64,000 nt of DNA from Desulfobacterales bacterium (GTDB taxonomy: Bacteria; Desulfobacterota; Desulfobacteria; Desulfobacterales; JAHDSC01), in contig JAHDSC010000101.1 of NCBI GenBank assembly GCA_018432925.1, positions 1 to 64,000 of the forward strand. The letters are read 5' to 3'. Each line of letters opens with the position of its first letter. Position 1 is the first letter of the stretch. Both the position numbers and the translations under genes were made by a program. Below are positions 55,901 to 64,000 of this stretch, piece after piece. The notes beneath the pieces were generated by a model that saw only the letters and a program-made list of their open reading frames with translations, was not told the origin of the DNA and did no database searches.

Positions 55901-57834
55901 TTGGCAAAAACTTCACGATACATTTCCATCAGATCTTTGGTTTCCCTGGGAGTAAAACACACCCCTTGAGTTAACACCTTGTGGGCGGCCGCGGCTCCAA
56001 CGGACCCCGCCAGATGTTTTTCCACTTCGTTATGCAGTTTGACCAGCTCGGTAATGGAAATCTGGCTTTTTTCATGAAGCCCCAGAGCCCGATAGCATTT
56101 GCTCATTATGGCGGAAACCTCTTCGGAGGTAAAGTACCGAGCGAGCAGGTTCTCCAGGCATGATTTTTTGGATTTTAAATCGATATTGGCTTCTTTTCGA
56201 ACAACGGGACCAATACGTGGAATGGCGCTCATAGTGGCCATGAATTCATCGGCGAGACTCTTTTCCAGATTCGTATGCCGAAAATATAAAGAACCTAAAA
56301 TATAGAAACCGATATTAAACAACATGCTCCAAAAAACGGTGTGGGTCAGGCTGTTGAGTTCTCCCAGGCCGAATATTTTTTCAGGGTTCAAAAATTCGAT
56401 TCCCCATGGTCCTTTCGTCAGGAGACTGTCCGGCAACCAGCCGATCGTAACGAACACGGGTAAAAGTAAAGTATAAAACCACACAAGAAAACCTGAACCC
56501 AATCCGAGGAAGGCTCCCGTCTTGTTTCCCCGGGGCCAGAAGATGCCTCCCAGCAAGGCGGGTGCGAACTGCAGAACTGCGGCAAATGAAATCATGCCGA
56601 TATTAACGAGCATGAAAGCCTTGCCGACCAAGAGTTCAAACCCGTATCCAAATAAAATAACAAGCGCCACGGCAGCCCATTTGCACTTTAAAAGATGCCG
56701 CTGTAAAAAGGACAGCCACTTGATCCACCTCATCATGGGCAGAAGAAAATGATTGGTAATCATGGTGGACAACGTCATGGCGCTGATCATGATCATACCG
56801 GTTGCCGCAGAGAACCCCCCCATGAAAACCAGCATTGCCAACCAGGGTTTTCCATGATAAAGCGGCAATTCAAGTACGAACATATCGGCCTCTTTAACCG
56901 GAAGTCCCTTTAATAACCCTCCCATCGCAACCGGAAAAACGAAAATATTGATCAGGATCAGATAAAGCGGGAAAAGCCACATGGCGGTAAGAATATGTTT
57001 CTCATTGGAATTTTCTACAACAGCCACGTGGAATTGTCTCGGCAGGAACATGACGGCAAACATGGAAAGAATCAGATACGTGACCCACATGAGGTAGGGA
57101 GAGGTTTCCGATCCCCCGATGCTCATCAGATGACTGAACGGACTTTCCAACAGGCGTTGAAAAATATCACCGAATCCGTCATATATGAAATAAGTAACGA
57201 AGATTCCCGCCACGCAAAAGCCAATTAACTTTACCATGCATTCCACGGCCAAAGCCATGACCATTCCTTCGTGGCGTTCGGTGGGATCCAATTTTCTTAC
57301 ACCGATCATAATGGTAAACAGGATCATCATGACAACGACGATGGAACCAACATGATCTGCAATCCAGGATGTTGATGCAACCTCTTTGGAGGTCGTAATG
57401 ATTGCCAATGTGTTATGAACCGAAACTAACTGGAGAGCAATGTATGGGATAATACCTGCAAGCGCCACTAAAGTAACTAGTGCCGCGAGACCCTCGGATT
57501 TGTTGTAGCGGGCGGAGATAAAATCCGCGATACTTGTGATTCGGTAAGCATTTTTGACTCGTACCATTTTCCGGAGCACCGTCCACCAAAGGACAACGGC
57601 AATCGTCGGGCCTAAAAAGTAAGTAAGAAAAAGCATCCCGGAAGTGGCGGCATTTCCGACGCTTCCATAGTAAGTCCATGATGTGCAATAAACCGCTATG
57701 GAAAGCGAGTAGACAACCGCATTGTTGACCAGACTTTTACCCTCGGCGCTTTTCCGTTCCACCCACAAAGCAATTAAAAACAGGCACCCGATATAAAGAA
57801 TAAAAATAATTATGGCTGTTATAGGATTATACAT
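52987..57834 (-). CDS. sodium:solute symporter-hybrid histidine kinase (CbrA-like)
   Basis: A 1615-residue membrane kinase. Residues about 1-540 form a PutP-like SSF transporter domain with about 13 helices. A coiled linker, a PAS domain (about 710-830) and a histidine kinase follow (phospho-His in [14 protein letters not shown] near residue 870; [16 protein letters not shown]). Next come two receiver domains (Asp in [11 protein letters not shown] and in [11 protein letters not shown]) and a C-terminal HPt domain ([14 protein letters not shown]). The layout suggests that transport or binding of a solute controls a phosphorelay. Genes on both sides overlap it by 8 bp: a two-TM protein upstream and the HD-GYP regulator downstream. 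Confidence 0.93.
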   Translation of the reverse strand: MYNPITAIIIFILYIGCLFLIALWVERKSAEGKSLVNNAVVYSLSIAVYCTSWTYYGSVGNAATSGMLFLTYFLGPTIAVVLWWTVLRKMVRVKNAYRITSIADFISARYNKSEGLAALVTLVALAGIIPYIALQLVSVHNTLAIITTSKEVASTSWIADHVGSIVVVMMILFTIMIGVRKLDPTERHEGMVMALAVECMVKLIGFCVAGIFVTYFIYDGFGDIFQRLLESPFSHLMSIGGSETSPYLMWVTYLILSMFAVMFLPRQFHVAVVENSNEKHILTAMWLFPLYLILINIFVFPVAMGGLLKGLPVKEADMFVLELPLYHGKPWLAMLVFMGGFSAATGMIMISAMTLSTMITNHFLLPMMRWIKWLSFLQRHLLKCKWAAVALVILFGYGFELLVGKAFMLVNIGMISFAAVLQFAPALLGGIFWPRGNKTGAFLGLGSGFLVWFYTLLLPVFVTIGWLPDSLLTKGPWGIEFLNPEKIFGLGELNSLTHTVFWSMLFNIGFYILGSLYFRHTNLEKSLADEFMATMSAIPRIGPVVRKEANIDLKSKKSCLENLLARYFTSEEVSAIMSKCYRALGLHEKSQISITELVKLHNEVEKHLAGSVGAAAAHKVLTQGVCFTPRETKDLMEMYREVFAKLRVSPEELHEKIDYYQEKEKLLTDHFKELENLNEALELRIAEQEEAEKALAISEKKYRSIFENAPEGIFQSTPQGRFISASPSLARILGYDSAVDLIETVSDIGTQVHVVPGKREEFLRLLREQGTVKNFECQFYRKDGSKIWISIQARAIRDQNGNLIAIEGFNQDISERKRAEEALQNAYKDLENRVEQRTAELRAANEELLKAKAAAEAATRSKSEFLANMSHEIRTPMNAVIAASDLAMGEELPPKIKHYIQIIHSSAYSLLGLINDILDFSKIEAGKLVSEKNPFWLDQVMDRVIEVFISRAAEKKIELLVDIDIETPKALIGDAFRFQQILTNLLSNAVKFTEKGGVILVGVKILEKFSDQVTLEIFVSDTGVGIAPEHLRILFRPFTQADASTTRKYGGTGLGLAISKQLVEMMDGRIWAESELGKGSTFYFTVRFGLQAAVEERKLVAPPDISGMKVLVADDCADSRLIIQKMLESFGFRVETAVSGDEVIGKLENGRKRQDPFELVIIDWMMPKLDGIGTSRKIRKNLKLPLPIILMTAFGKETEKLNAEKAGINVFLTKPIFPSTLFDAIMDAFGKAAMKTGIKKKAIITKATLYKNRLKGTRILVAEDNFTNQEIALAILEGAGICAEIAKNGKEAVNAVRRRKFDAVLMDIQMPEMDGYEATREIRKDSRFKSLPIIAMTAHAMKGDEEKCLDAGMDGYVSKPIDQDRLFHVIWKLIEPIRKIPTATEAEAVCVAPAAADKQVEEGGGGELPSRLPGINIQNALNALNIEEDVFKRILIGFLKTNEKTMDKIKECLVKKDWKSLQMLVHSLKGSAANIGADDLREAALLLETETRAEIEKPPSSAIINNLETKLNEVLRSLQSLSETPKIEKSEETEIRPDHSKLVPMLQELAHALEMANPEEIEEKMEAVREHLSAPTLKLLASQVDAYDYDEALETIEQIQKSIEGQTDKKGDGRE

Positions 57835-58072
57835 CCGCGACTTCTCCTTTTTTCACCTCCTTATATTCCGACTTCTCGGCTTTATGGCTCTGCGCAATAC
57901 AAAACAATAAAAAGATGATGAAACCCCAGGAAAGATAAAGGCTGATAAATACGGTTTCCGTACCCTTTTTTTCGAAAATGGTTACGAACGGCCAATTGAA
58001 TACAATGATGCCTATAAAAAACAAAAACTTATGGAAACCATCGCTTTGGAGTAAATTCCTAAGATTTTCCAT
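57827..58072 (-). CDS. small two-helix membrane protein coupled to the symporter-kinase
   Basis: An 81-residue protein with two hydrophobic segments (about 15-32 and 41-60) and a charged C-terminus. AAAGGAG precedes the ATG at 58072 by 8 nt. It overlaps the start of the symporter-kinase by 8 bp. Its size, topology and place resemble the small subunit (DUF4212-type) encoded with some SSF transporters, but the family assignment is by position only. Confidence 0.75.
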   Translation of the reverse strand: MENLRNLLQSDGFHKFLFFIGIIVFNWPFVTIFEKKGTETVFISLYLSWGFIIFLLFCIAQSHKAEKSEYKEVKKGEVADV

Positions 58073-58322
58073 GAAAAATGCTCCTTTGGTTAACTGCTTT
58101 GAGAAACATAATAACGAATCTCGGACGAACAGATCCCAAAAAATAAGGTAAAACGAGTACTTATGAAGGCGTGGGACTCCCGGTTGTTCCGATCGGATAA
58201 CTGTTATTTCGCAAAGCGATCGATTGTGTTCCGCAGGTGGAAATTTATTGTCGACATTAATAAAATATAAAAAAAACGGTTGCTTGTCAAGCATTGGGGT
58301 TCGTTCAAAAGGATCGTGCGGT

Positions 58323-58775
58323 TCACCCTATCATCTTAACGATGCCTTCCAAAGCCATGGTATATCCATCCGGACCAAAACCGGTAATCTGGGCCGTTGA
58401 AATGTCGGCGATCATGGATTTGTGGCGAAAAGGTTCTCTTTTGTAAATATTGGAAAGGTGAATTTCGACAATCGGAATATCCAGCAAAAGAAGCGCATCC
58501 CGAATGGCGATGCTTGTGTGTGTAAAAGCGGCCGGATTGATGATGATGCCGGAGCAGGTTCCCGCAACCTCCTGAATCTTATCAACGATATTTCCTTCAT
58601 GATTGGATTGAAACACTTCTACAGTCAATCCCTGTTTTTTCCCGAGTTCCAGAAGCTGTGCATTAATTACCTCAAGCGTCATGTCACCATATATGTCAGG
58701 CTCTCTTTTCCCGAGCATATTCAAATTTGGGCCATGAATGACAAGAACATTGCGAGGTTTTTTCTGATTCGCCAT
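58323..58775 (-). CDS. aroQ: type II 3-dehydroquinate dehydratase
   Basis: A 150-residue dodecameric dehydratase converting 3-dehydroquinate to 3-dehydroshikimate. It supplies the step not found in the aro operon at 27-35 kb. Motifs: VIHGPNLNMLGKREP, catalytic Tyr in PDIYG, FQSNHEG, INPAAFTHTS and EIHLSNIYKREPFRHKS. The ATG at 58775 is chosen for its AAGGAG at 6 nt; a TTG lies one codon earlier. It is 77 bp downstream of rpe on the same strand. Confidence 0.96.
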   Translation of the reverse strand: MANQKKPRNVLVIHGPNLNMLGKREPDIYGDMTLEVINAQLLELGKKQGLTVEVFQSNHEGNIVDKIQEVAGTCSGIIINPAAFTHTSIAIRDALLLLDIPIVEIHLSNIYKREPFRHKSMIADISTAQITGFGPDGYTMALEGIVKMIG

Positions 58776-58852
58776 CAAAATCTCCTTCGTTATGAATTTA
58801 AGGAAAAGAGAGGAAAATTTAGAGATGAAAGGGAAGAAAGCGGTATCGTTTA

Positions 58853-59512
58853 TTAGCCTTCTTCTATTTTTTTTCTAAAAGCATCAATCGTTTTTTTATA
58901 ATCCTTGCTTCCAAAAATAGCCGATCCGGCCACGAATACGTCCGCTCCTGCGCTGGATACTTCCGCAATGTTTTTTTCACTGATACCGCCATCGATCTCA
59001 ATCAGGGTGGAAAGATCTCTGTCTTGAATCATCTTCCGAAGGTCTCTAAGCTTATCCAGGCTGTTGCGTATAAAAACCTGGCCGCCGAATCCAGGGTTTA
59101 CACTCATTATCAGGACATAATCCGCATATTCCAGAACGAACTCAAGAGAACACAAAGCGGTTGAAGGATTCAGGACAACTCCCGCCTGTACCCGGCATTC
59201 TTTTATCATCTGAAGCGTTCGGTTCAGATGCAAACAGGTCTCTACCTGGACGGAAATCATCGATGCTCCCGCATTTACAAAATCCGGAATGTAACAGTCC
59301 GGATTTTCGATCATCAAGTGAACGTCGATCGGCAATGAGGTTACCCGTCTTACAGCACTTACAATGAATGGCCCCATGGTAATATTCGGCACGAAATGAC
59401 CATCCATCACGTCGACATGGATCCAGTCCGCACCCGCATTTTCAACAGCTTTGATCTCATTGCCGAGTATTGTAAAATCTGCGGATAAAATCGAAGGCGC
59501 AATCAGTTTCAT
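58853..59512 (-). CDS. rpe: ribulose-phosphate 3-epimerase
   Basis: A 219-residue TIM-barrel enzyme interconverting ribulose-5-P and xylulose-5-P in the pentose phosphate route. Motifs: [25 protein letters not shown] with metal-binding residues, [20 protein letters not shown] and IDGGI. GGAGG lies 6 nt before the ATG. It follows the PASTA gene by 51 bp in the def-to-aroQ gene string. Confidence 0.96.
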   Translation of the reverse strand: MKLIAPSILSADFTILGNEIKAVENAGADWIHVDVMDGHFVPNITMGPFIVSAVRRVTSLPIDVHLMIENPDCYIPDFVNAGASMISVQVETCLHLNRTLQMIKECRVQAGVVLNPSTALCSLEFVLEYADYVLIMSVNPGFGGQVFIRNSLDKLRDLRKMIQDRDLSTLIEIDGGISEKNIAEVSSAGADVFVAGSAIFGSKDYKKTIDAFRKKIEEG

Positions 59513-59563
59513 AGTTTTCCTCCACTAATTTTCTGTTACGGGCTAAAGTTGCGGGAAAGGTCG

Positions 59564-60520
59564 TCAATCGAAAACTTCCGATCGGATGATTACGCCATCC
59601 CGGTAAAGCATTACCGTAGTATCATTATTTTTTGGCACCAAAACCCAGATTTCTTCCCCCGGTTTCATGAAGTCATCGAAGAGATCGATGAAAATACCGA
59701 AACTGTTCAAACGAACCTTGATTCGTCTTTTCAGAAATCCCGCCTCGAGTCTGTAGCTGAAAAGCCCGACACCGTTCGAATATCGTTGATCGTTCTTTTT
59801 GGGCTCCCGGTTAATTACAACATGAACCATGCTTCCCTCGATCACGCGGTGGCCGGAGAGTGGTTCTTGCCGGGCGACAACATTTTTAGGCTGGTCTTCA
59901 TAAAAAAAAGATCGGATTTCCCCCACCGTCAAATTGCTTCTTTCAATCAAGAGTATGGCATCCTCAATGGAAAGCCCTAGAAGATCAGGCATTTTATAAG
60001 CCTTTGGGGACGGCCCCATACTCACCAGCAAATTGACGTTCTCTCCCCGTTTTATCATTGAGCCCGAAGACGGCAGCTGTTCAACGATACGATCTTTTCC
60101 AATTTCACTATGAAAAGATAAAGATTGTTCTCCGAGACGCAACCCGTTTTCTTCCAGAATGATTAGCGCCTGCTGAATCGGCAGCCTTCTTAAATTCGGC
60201 ATTAAAATAGTTTTGGTTCCCTTTGAAATGACGATTCGTACATCGCGCCCTTTTTTTATTTCAGATCCCGGAGTTGGATCTTGAAAAATTACATGATTCT
60301 TGGGAATGTCGGAATTGAATTCAGATCCTTTTATTTTTGTGTTGAGCCCGATTTCGGTTAAAATTTCAAGTGCGTAAACCACATCTGTTTCAACGAGATC
60401 CGGAACAACGACGGTATCCTCGCTTTTTACAATACAGGTGAGGGTGAAATAGGCGCTGATACCGAATAAAAGTGCAGTAACGATAAACAGCGCAGCAATT
60501 TTAAAAATTCGTTTGATCAA
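59564..60520 (-). CDS. membrane-anchored PASTA-repeat protein
   Basis: A 318-residue protein with one N-terminal membrane anchor (residues about 8-30) and three PASTA domains (about 36-102, 103-170 and 171-238), each with the P-D/N-L start and a closing VVIS/LLVS/VVIN strand. It has no kinase or penicillin-binding domain. A C-terminal region of about 80 residues (RYSNGVGLFSYRL...) is unassigned. It starts 4 bp inside the end of rsmB. Such proteins may bind peptidoglycan fragments; the role here is unknown. Confidence 0.85.
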   Translation of the reverse strand: MIKRIFKIAALFIVTALLFGISAYFTLTCIVKSEDTVVVPDLVETDVVYALEILTEIGLNTKIKGSEFNSDIPKNHVIFQDPTPGSEIKKGRDVRIVISKGTKTILMPNLRRLPIQQALIILEENGLRLGEQSLSFHSEIGKDRIVEQLPSSGSMIKRGENVNLLVSMGPSPKAYKMPDLLGLSIEDAILLIERSNLTVGEIRSFFYEDQPKNVVARQEPLSGHRVIEGSMVHVVINREPKKNDQRYSNGVGLFSYRLEAGFLKRRIKVRLNSFGIFIDLFDDFMKPGEEIWVLVPKNNDTTVMLYRDGVIIRSEVFD

Positions 60521-61932
60521 TTTTTCCTTTTAAAACAGACCACAAAAAAACCGTCCATGTGATTTCGATGCGGGAAAGTTTTCAAGTATCCCTCTTGATT
60601 CATCAGACGGCATATCTGAAGAGGTAGTTTTTCCGAACCGATCTCCGTGTTTTTCCAATATTCGGTATCATTCCCATCAATCGGTTTCGAGCACAAACCA
60701 TGTATAACAAACTCCGGATGTTTCTTCAAAAACGTTTTTACAACATCTTCATTTTCTTCGGGTTCCGTGCTGCAGACCGAATAAACCAAAACACCGGAAG
60801 GTTTGACGACACCGGCAAGATGATCCAGAAATTTAACCTGTCGTTTGCTTAAACAGTCTAATTTATTTTTTGACATCCGCCATTTTATGTCTGGATTTCT
60901 TCGCAAAACACCCAAACCGGAACAAGGCGCGTCCAGCAAGACACGATCAAAAAATGGAAAAGAACCTACGTCGAAAGGGACTTCCAAATTGTGGATACGG
61001 GTCTTAACGTTCGAAATTCCAAGCTGAAACATTACGGATTCAAGACGTAAAAGTTTTTTTTCATCTTTATCCATGGCCATAATAGATCCCCTGTTTTGCA
61101 TCAACTGGGCAATGTGCCCGGTTTTTCCGCCCAGGCCTGCACATGCATCCAAAACGGTTTCACCGGCTTTTGGTCTGAGCATGTAGGATACGATCTGGGC
61201 GGCCTCATCCTGAACCTGGAAAAATCCGTTTTTAAAGGCCTCCAATTCCCGAATCGGTTTCTTTGACTTGAAAAAAAATATTCCATCCGGCGAATACGTT
61301 GTCGGTTCTGGTTTTCCCACGACACCCTTCATGGTTTGAATCAAATTTTCGCGGGTGGTTATCAGAGTGTTGGTTCGCAAGGTTATAGGGGGAATTGAGT
61401 TTATAGAATCACAGAGTTTTTCGGTTTCTTCAAAACCGAAACGTTGGTGCCATCTTTTGACCAGCCACTGAGGGAATGATTTTTTTGCAGCCAGAGCGGA
61501 TATCGGATTTTCATCAGGATTCGGGAATGGAACCGATTTATGCCCGGCGGCGCTTTTTCGAAGTAAAGCATTCACAAACCGCACGGTCCAGGGAGCGGCA
61601 AATGATTTGGCCATCTCGACCGATGTGTTAACCGCAGCGGAAACAGGAATTCTGTTTAAAAAAATTATTTGAAAAAGCCCGATACGCAAGATGTTTAAAA
61701 TCCTCGGATCGATTCTGTTTAAACGGGTTTTACTAAAATGATCTAATATCCAGTCCAGTCGCCCCCTCCACCGTAATACGCCATAAACCAGAGCATGGAG
61801 TAACGCACGATCATTTCGGGGCAGGGAAGTGATCGTGGAATCGGTATCTTCCAAAACCATATCCAGCGTTTTACGGCCTTTATCCAGAATGTTTAATATT
61901 AATATTGCGGTTGAACGAGCATCAGAAGACAT
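60517..61932 (-). CDS. rsmB: 16S rRNA m5C967 methyltransferase
   Basis: A 471-residue RNA cytosine-5 methyltransferase (Sun/Fmu). An N-terminal NusB-like RNA-binding domain (residues about 1-140) precedes a PUA-like linker and the SAM domain with VLDACAGLGGKTGHIA, LLDAPCSGLGVLRRNPD (Cys of motif IV) and VYSVCSTEPEENE (catalytic Cys of motif VI). It lies 75 bp downstream of fmt, the common def-fmt-rsmB order. Confidence 0.95.
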   Translation of the reverse strand: MSSDARSTAILILNILDKGRKTLDMVLEDTDSTITSLPRNDRALLHALVYGVLRWRGRLDWILDHFSKTRLNRIDPRILNILRIGLFQIIFLNRIPVSAAVNTSVEMAKSFAAPWTVRFVNALLRKSAAGHKSVPFPNPDENPISALAAKKSFPQWLVKRWHQRFGFEETEKLCDSINSIPPITLRTNTLITTRENLIQTMKGVVGKPEPTTYSPDGIFFFKSKKPIRELEAFKNGFFQVQDEAAQIVSYMLRPKAGETVLDACAGLGGKTGHIAQLMQNRGSIMAMDKDEKKLLRLESVMFQLGISNVKTRIHNLEVPFDVGSFPFFDRVLLDAPCSGLGVLRRNPDIKWRMSKNKLDCLSKRQVKFLDHLAGVVKPSGVLVYSVCSTEPEENEDVVKTFLKKHPEFVIHGLCSKPIDGNDTEYWKNTEIGSEKLPLQICRLMNQEGYLKTFPHRNHMDGFFVVCFKRKN

Positions 61933-62007
61933 AATTTAGAAATTCCCGGTTTTTTAGATGAGTATTGAAAAAAATAAGGAAAGCTTTGGAATACGTGCGG
62001 TGGAGAA

Positions 62008-62949
62008 TTAACTCAAAACGGTTCCGGGAGGAATTTTATATCCATGGAGAAAATTTTTTATCATAAGCCGCTTCCCGGATGCTGCCTGAATTTCCAGAAT
62101 CGACAGTACACCCTTGCCGGTTGTGATCCGCATTTCGTCTGGAAACCCATCAAGTACGGTACCCGGTGTTTTTTCGGCGTTGATCGGCAGAGGCTTTGTT
62201 TTGAAAATTTTAAGCTGCTTATCCCCATGGAAAGTAAATGCTCCGGGCCATGGCGTAACGCCACGGATAAATGACTCAAGTTTTTCGGCAGGTTTACTCC
62301 AATCGATATGCCCGTCACCTTTTTTAAGCAAGGGGGCATGGGTGGCTTGGGAATGATCTTGAGAAACAGGGTGGATATCGTCGGTTTCAAAGTCACCTAA
62401 GGTCCTGATCAGAAGATCTGCACCAATCGACGCCAAACGATCATGAAGGGTTGCCGATGTGTCGTCGGGTCTAATTGCGACCTTTGAACATAAAAGGATA
62501 TCACCGGTATCCATCCCCTCATCCATTAACATGGCGGTAACACCCGTTTCCTTTTCTCCATTAATGATGGCCCACTGAATCGGTGCGGCTCCGCGATATT
62601 TCGGGAGAAGCGATGCATGAATATTGATGGCCGCTGTTTTCGGAATAGCAAGTATGTTTTTCGGCAGAATGTGACCAAACGCGACCACAACAAAGAAGTC
62701 CGGTTCAAGCTCCGACAGACGCTCTTCCACCGCCTTTGTTTTCATCGAATCGGGTTGTATTACCTTATAACCCAGTTCGATCGCCGTTTTTTTGACTGGA
62801 GAAAGGGTAATGATTTTTCCTCGCCCCATTGGTTGATCCGGCCGCGTAATCACTAAATCCACTTTGTGGCCGCTTTTATGGAGTGCTTTTAAGGCGGGAA
62901 CCGAAAAATCCGGGGTACCCATGAAGATGATTCTGAATTGTTTTTTCAC
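62008..62949 (-). CDS. fmt: methionyl-tRNA formyltransferase
   Basis: A 313-residue enzyme that formylates initiator Met-tRNA with 10-formyl-THF. [12 protein letters not shown] starts the N-terminal formyltransferase fold. The active-site stretch is [24 protein letters not shown] and [17 protein letters not shown] follows. A C-terminal OB-like domain binds tRNA. Its start overlaps the def stop by 4 bp. Confidence 0.97.
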   Translation of the reverse strand: MKKQFRIIFMGTPDFSVPALKALHKSGHKVDLVITRPDQPMGRGKIITLSPVKKTAIELGYKVIQPDSMKTKAVEERLSELEPDFFVVVAFGHILPKNILAIPKTAAINIHASLLPKYRGAAPIQWAIINGEKETGVTAMLMDEGMDTGDILLCSKVAIRPDDTSATLHDRLASIGADLLIRTLGDFETDDIHPVSQDHSQATHAPLLKKGDGHIDWSKPAEKLESFIRGVTPWPGAFTFHGDKQLKIFKTKPLPINAEKTPGTVLDGFPDEMRITTGKGVLSILEIQAASGKRLMIKNFLHGYKIPPGTVLS

Positions 62950-63455
62950 TCTCTTTTTAATTTCTTTTTTATTCTTCGTTTGTATAATTCCCTTTTTAAA
63001 GGGCTGATGCGGTCTATAAATAAAGTTCCGTTCAAATGATCGATCTCATGCTGCAAAACAATTGCCAGAAGTCCTTCGGCCTCGATTCGTATCGGCTTGC
63101 CTGTCCTGTCAAGGCCTTCAACCAGAACAGAGGCCGCACGCCCGACATCCGCCCGAAAATCGGGCACGCTGAGACAGCCTTCATTTTCCGAAATTATTGT
63201 TCCTTCGCTGGTAATGATTCGCGGATTGATCAGAACCTGCAACGATCGTTTTTCTTCTTTGGGTGAAATATCATAGATCAGAAGACTTTTGTCATATCCC
63301 ACCTGTATTGCGGCCAACCCGACTCCGGGTGCATTATACATGGTTTCGGTCATGCGATCGATCAACTTCTGTATGGTCCCATCTATTTCTTCCACCGGTT
63401 TTGTCGGCTGTTTTAGAAATTTATCCGGATAGGTTAGGACTTCAAGTTCTGCCAT
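62946..63455 (-). CDS. def: peptide deformylase
   Basis: A 169-residue Fe/Zn hydrolase that removes N-formyl groups from nascent proteins. All three motifs are intact: [19 protein letters not shown] with the metal-binding Cys, and [13 protein letters not shown] with the two metal-binding His and the catalytic Glu. First of the coupled pair def-fmt, and 96 bp after ribF. Confidence 0.97.
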   Translation of the reverse strand: MAELEVLTYPDKFLKQPTKPVEEIDGTIQKLIDRMTETMYNAPGVGLAAIQVGYDKSLLIYDISPKEEKRSLQVLINPRIITSEGTIISENEGCLSVPDFRADVGRAASVLVEGLDRTGKPIRIEAEGLLAIVLQHEIDHLNGTLFIDRISPLKRELYKRRIKKKLKRE

Positions 63456-63551
63456 GATTTAGAATCCTGTTATATGAATAAGGTTAACGATAAGGTTTGC
63501 CGCCCGATGAAATAACGGATGTTTCTTTTTTAAAAAAAGGAATCCGCATGT

Positions 63552-64000
63552 TCACTGACCGACCAATATTTCGCGAGCCTTGCTAATGTCTTTTTTAATC
63601 TGTCGTGATAGTTGTTCGATATTTGAGAATTTTTTTTCATTCCGTATCCGCTTGATAAAATTGACACGGATTTTATCGCCGTATATATCTTGATTGAAAT
63701 CGAGAATATGCACCTCGACAGTAAATATACGGTCGTTAAAGGTGGGGCTATATCCGATATTGGCAACGCCGTTATATGTCCTGTCGCCGAGTTCCACGGT
63801 AACGGCATAAACGCCCATCTTTGGACATAATTCATCATTCAGCTTAATGTTGGCGGTAGGGAATCCAAGAGATTTAGCGCCACGATTTCGACCGGTTACA
63901 ACACTACCCCGGATCTGATAATGCCGCCCCAGAAGCTTGGATGCATCCTCCACTTTTCCATCGATGATAAGCCCTCGGATTTTGGTACTGCTGATTCTTC
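63552..64000 (-). CDS. ribF: riboflavin kinase / FAD synthetase, partial at right edge
   Basis: The C-terminal half of the bifunctional RibF protein, whose N-terminal part lies beyond the window. The frame is open to position 64000 and begins ISSTKIRGLIIDGKVEDASKLLGR, the end of the nucleotidyltransferase domain. The flavokinase domain follows: RGSVVTGRNRGAKSLGFPTANI, PKMGVYAV, GVANIGYSPTF and VEVHILDF. A GTG at 63953 also begins an open frame but is internal. Confidence 0.93.
   Translation of the reverse strand, partial: RISSTKIRGLIIDGKVEDASKLLGRHYQIRGSVVTGRNRGAKSLGFPTANIKLNDELCPKMGVYAVTVELGDRTYNGVANIGYSPTFNDRIFTVEVHILDFNQDIYGDKIRVNFIKRIRNEKKFSNIEQLSRQIKKDISKAREILVGQ

Overview
The window looks like chromosomal DNA of an anaerobic member of the Desulfobacterota (former Deltaproteobacteria). 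The main reason is an aromatic-amino-acid operon that enters the shikimate pathway through the archaeal-type enzymes (ADH synthase and dehydroquinate synthase II) instead of the usual AroG/AroB pair. Hybrid two-component kinases, an Omp85/TamB pair and a [4Fe-4S]-type PurF homologue fit this, but the taxonomy is inference. I saw no rRNA or tRNA genes and no CRISPR array.

Layout. 0-7 kb: a LolD-like ATPase, an FtsX-like permease (apparent frameshift), an AttH/CrtC-like lipocalin protein and a molybdopterin oxidoreductase, all on the minus strand. 7-10 kb: a cold-shock protein, CorA and, unexpectedly, a sulfur oxygenase reductase with every known catalytic residue. 10.5-18 kb: a TamB-like protein (apparent frameshift in a run of 12 A) and a seven-POTRA Omp85 protein. 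18-26.9 kb: aspS, Fe-SOD, a peptidoglycan-remodelling group (two L,D-transpeptidases and a MepK-like M15 peptidase), a PurF-like protein without its glutaminase nucleophile, and an O-methyltransferase.

27-35.4 kb: the aro operon. It is preceded by a consensus-like promoter, a 23-codon leader peptide with clustered Tyr/Trp/Phe codons and two terminator hairpins, which together form a classical attenuator. The order is ADH synthase (interrupted by an in-frame TGA), DHQ synthase II, pheA, a 143-bp MITE, aroE, aroA, aroK, aroC and tyrA. The missing dehydratase step is supplied by aroQ at 58 kb, so the chorismate/Phe/Tyr route can be read nearly completely in this window.

35.5-46 kb: a cupin, an LhgO-like oxidase and a YkgJ-type protein lead into an accessory island at about 38-45.8 kb. 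The island carries a CBS-histidine kinase with a small partner, a lone glycogen-binding-domain protein (frameshifted), an EcoRII-like restriction-modification-Vsr set and an HNH protein. The modules lie on one strand and are separated by copies of a shared ~100-bp repeat in one orientation. There is also a tandem ~25-bp repeat array, a decayed REP-associated transposase fragment and a second MITE copy.

46-64 kb: core and signalling genes: thyX, a membrane spermidine-synthase-like protein with pcm, mutY, a PilZ protein, an overlapping operon of a two-TM protein, a 1615-residue symporter-hybrid kinase and an HD-GYP response regulator, then aroQ, rpe, a PASTA protein, rsmB, fmt, def and the 3' part of ribF running off the right edge.

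Four otherwise convincing genes are interrupted (three by one-base changes in homopolymers, one by an in-frame TGA). This is either sequencing/assembly error or real recoding or decay. The strongest items for follow-up are the sulfur oxygenase reductase, the aromatic attenuator and the repeat-delimited island.
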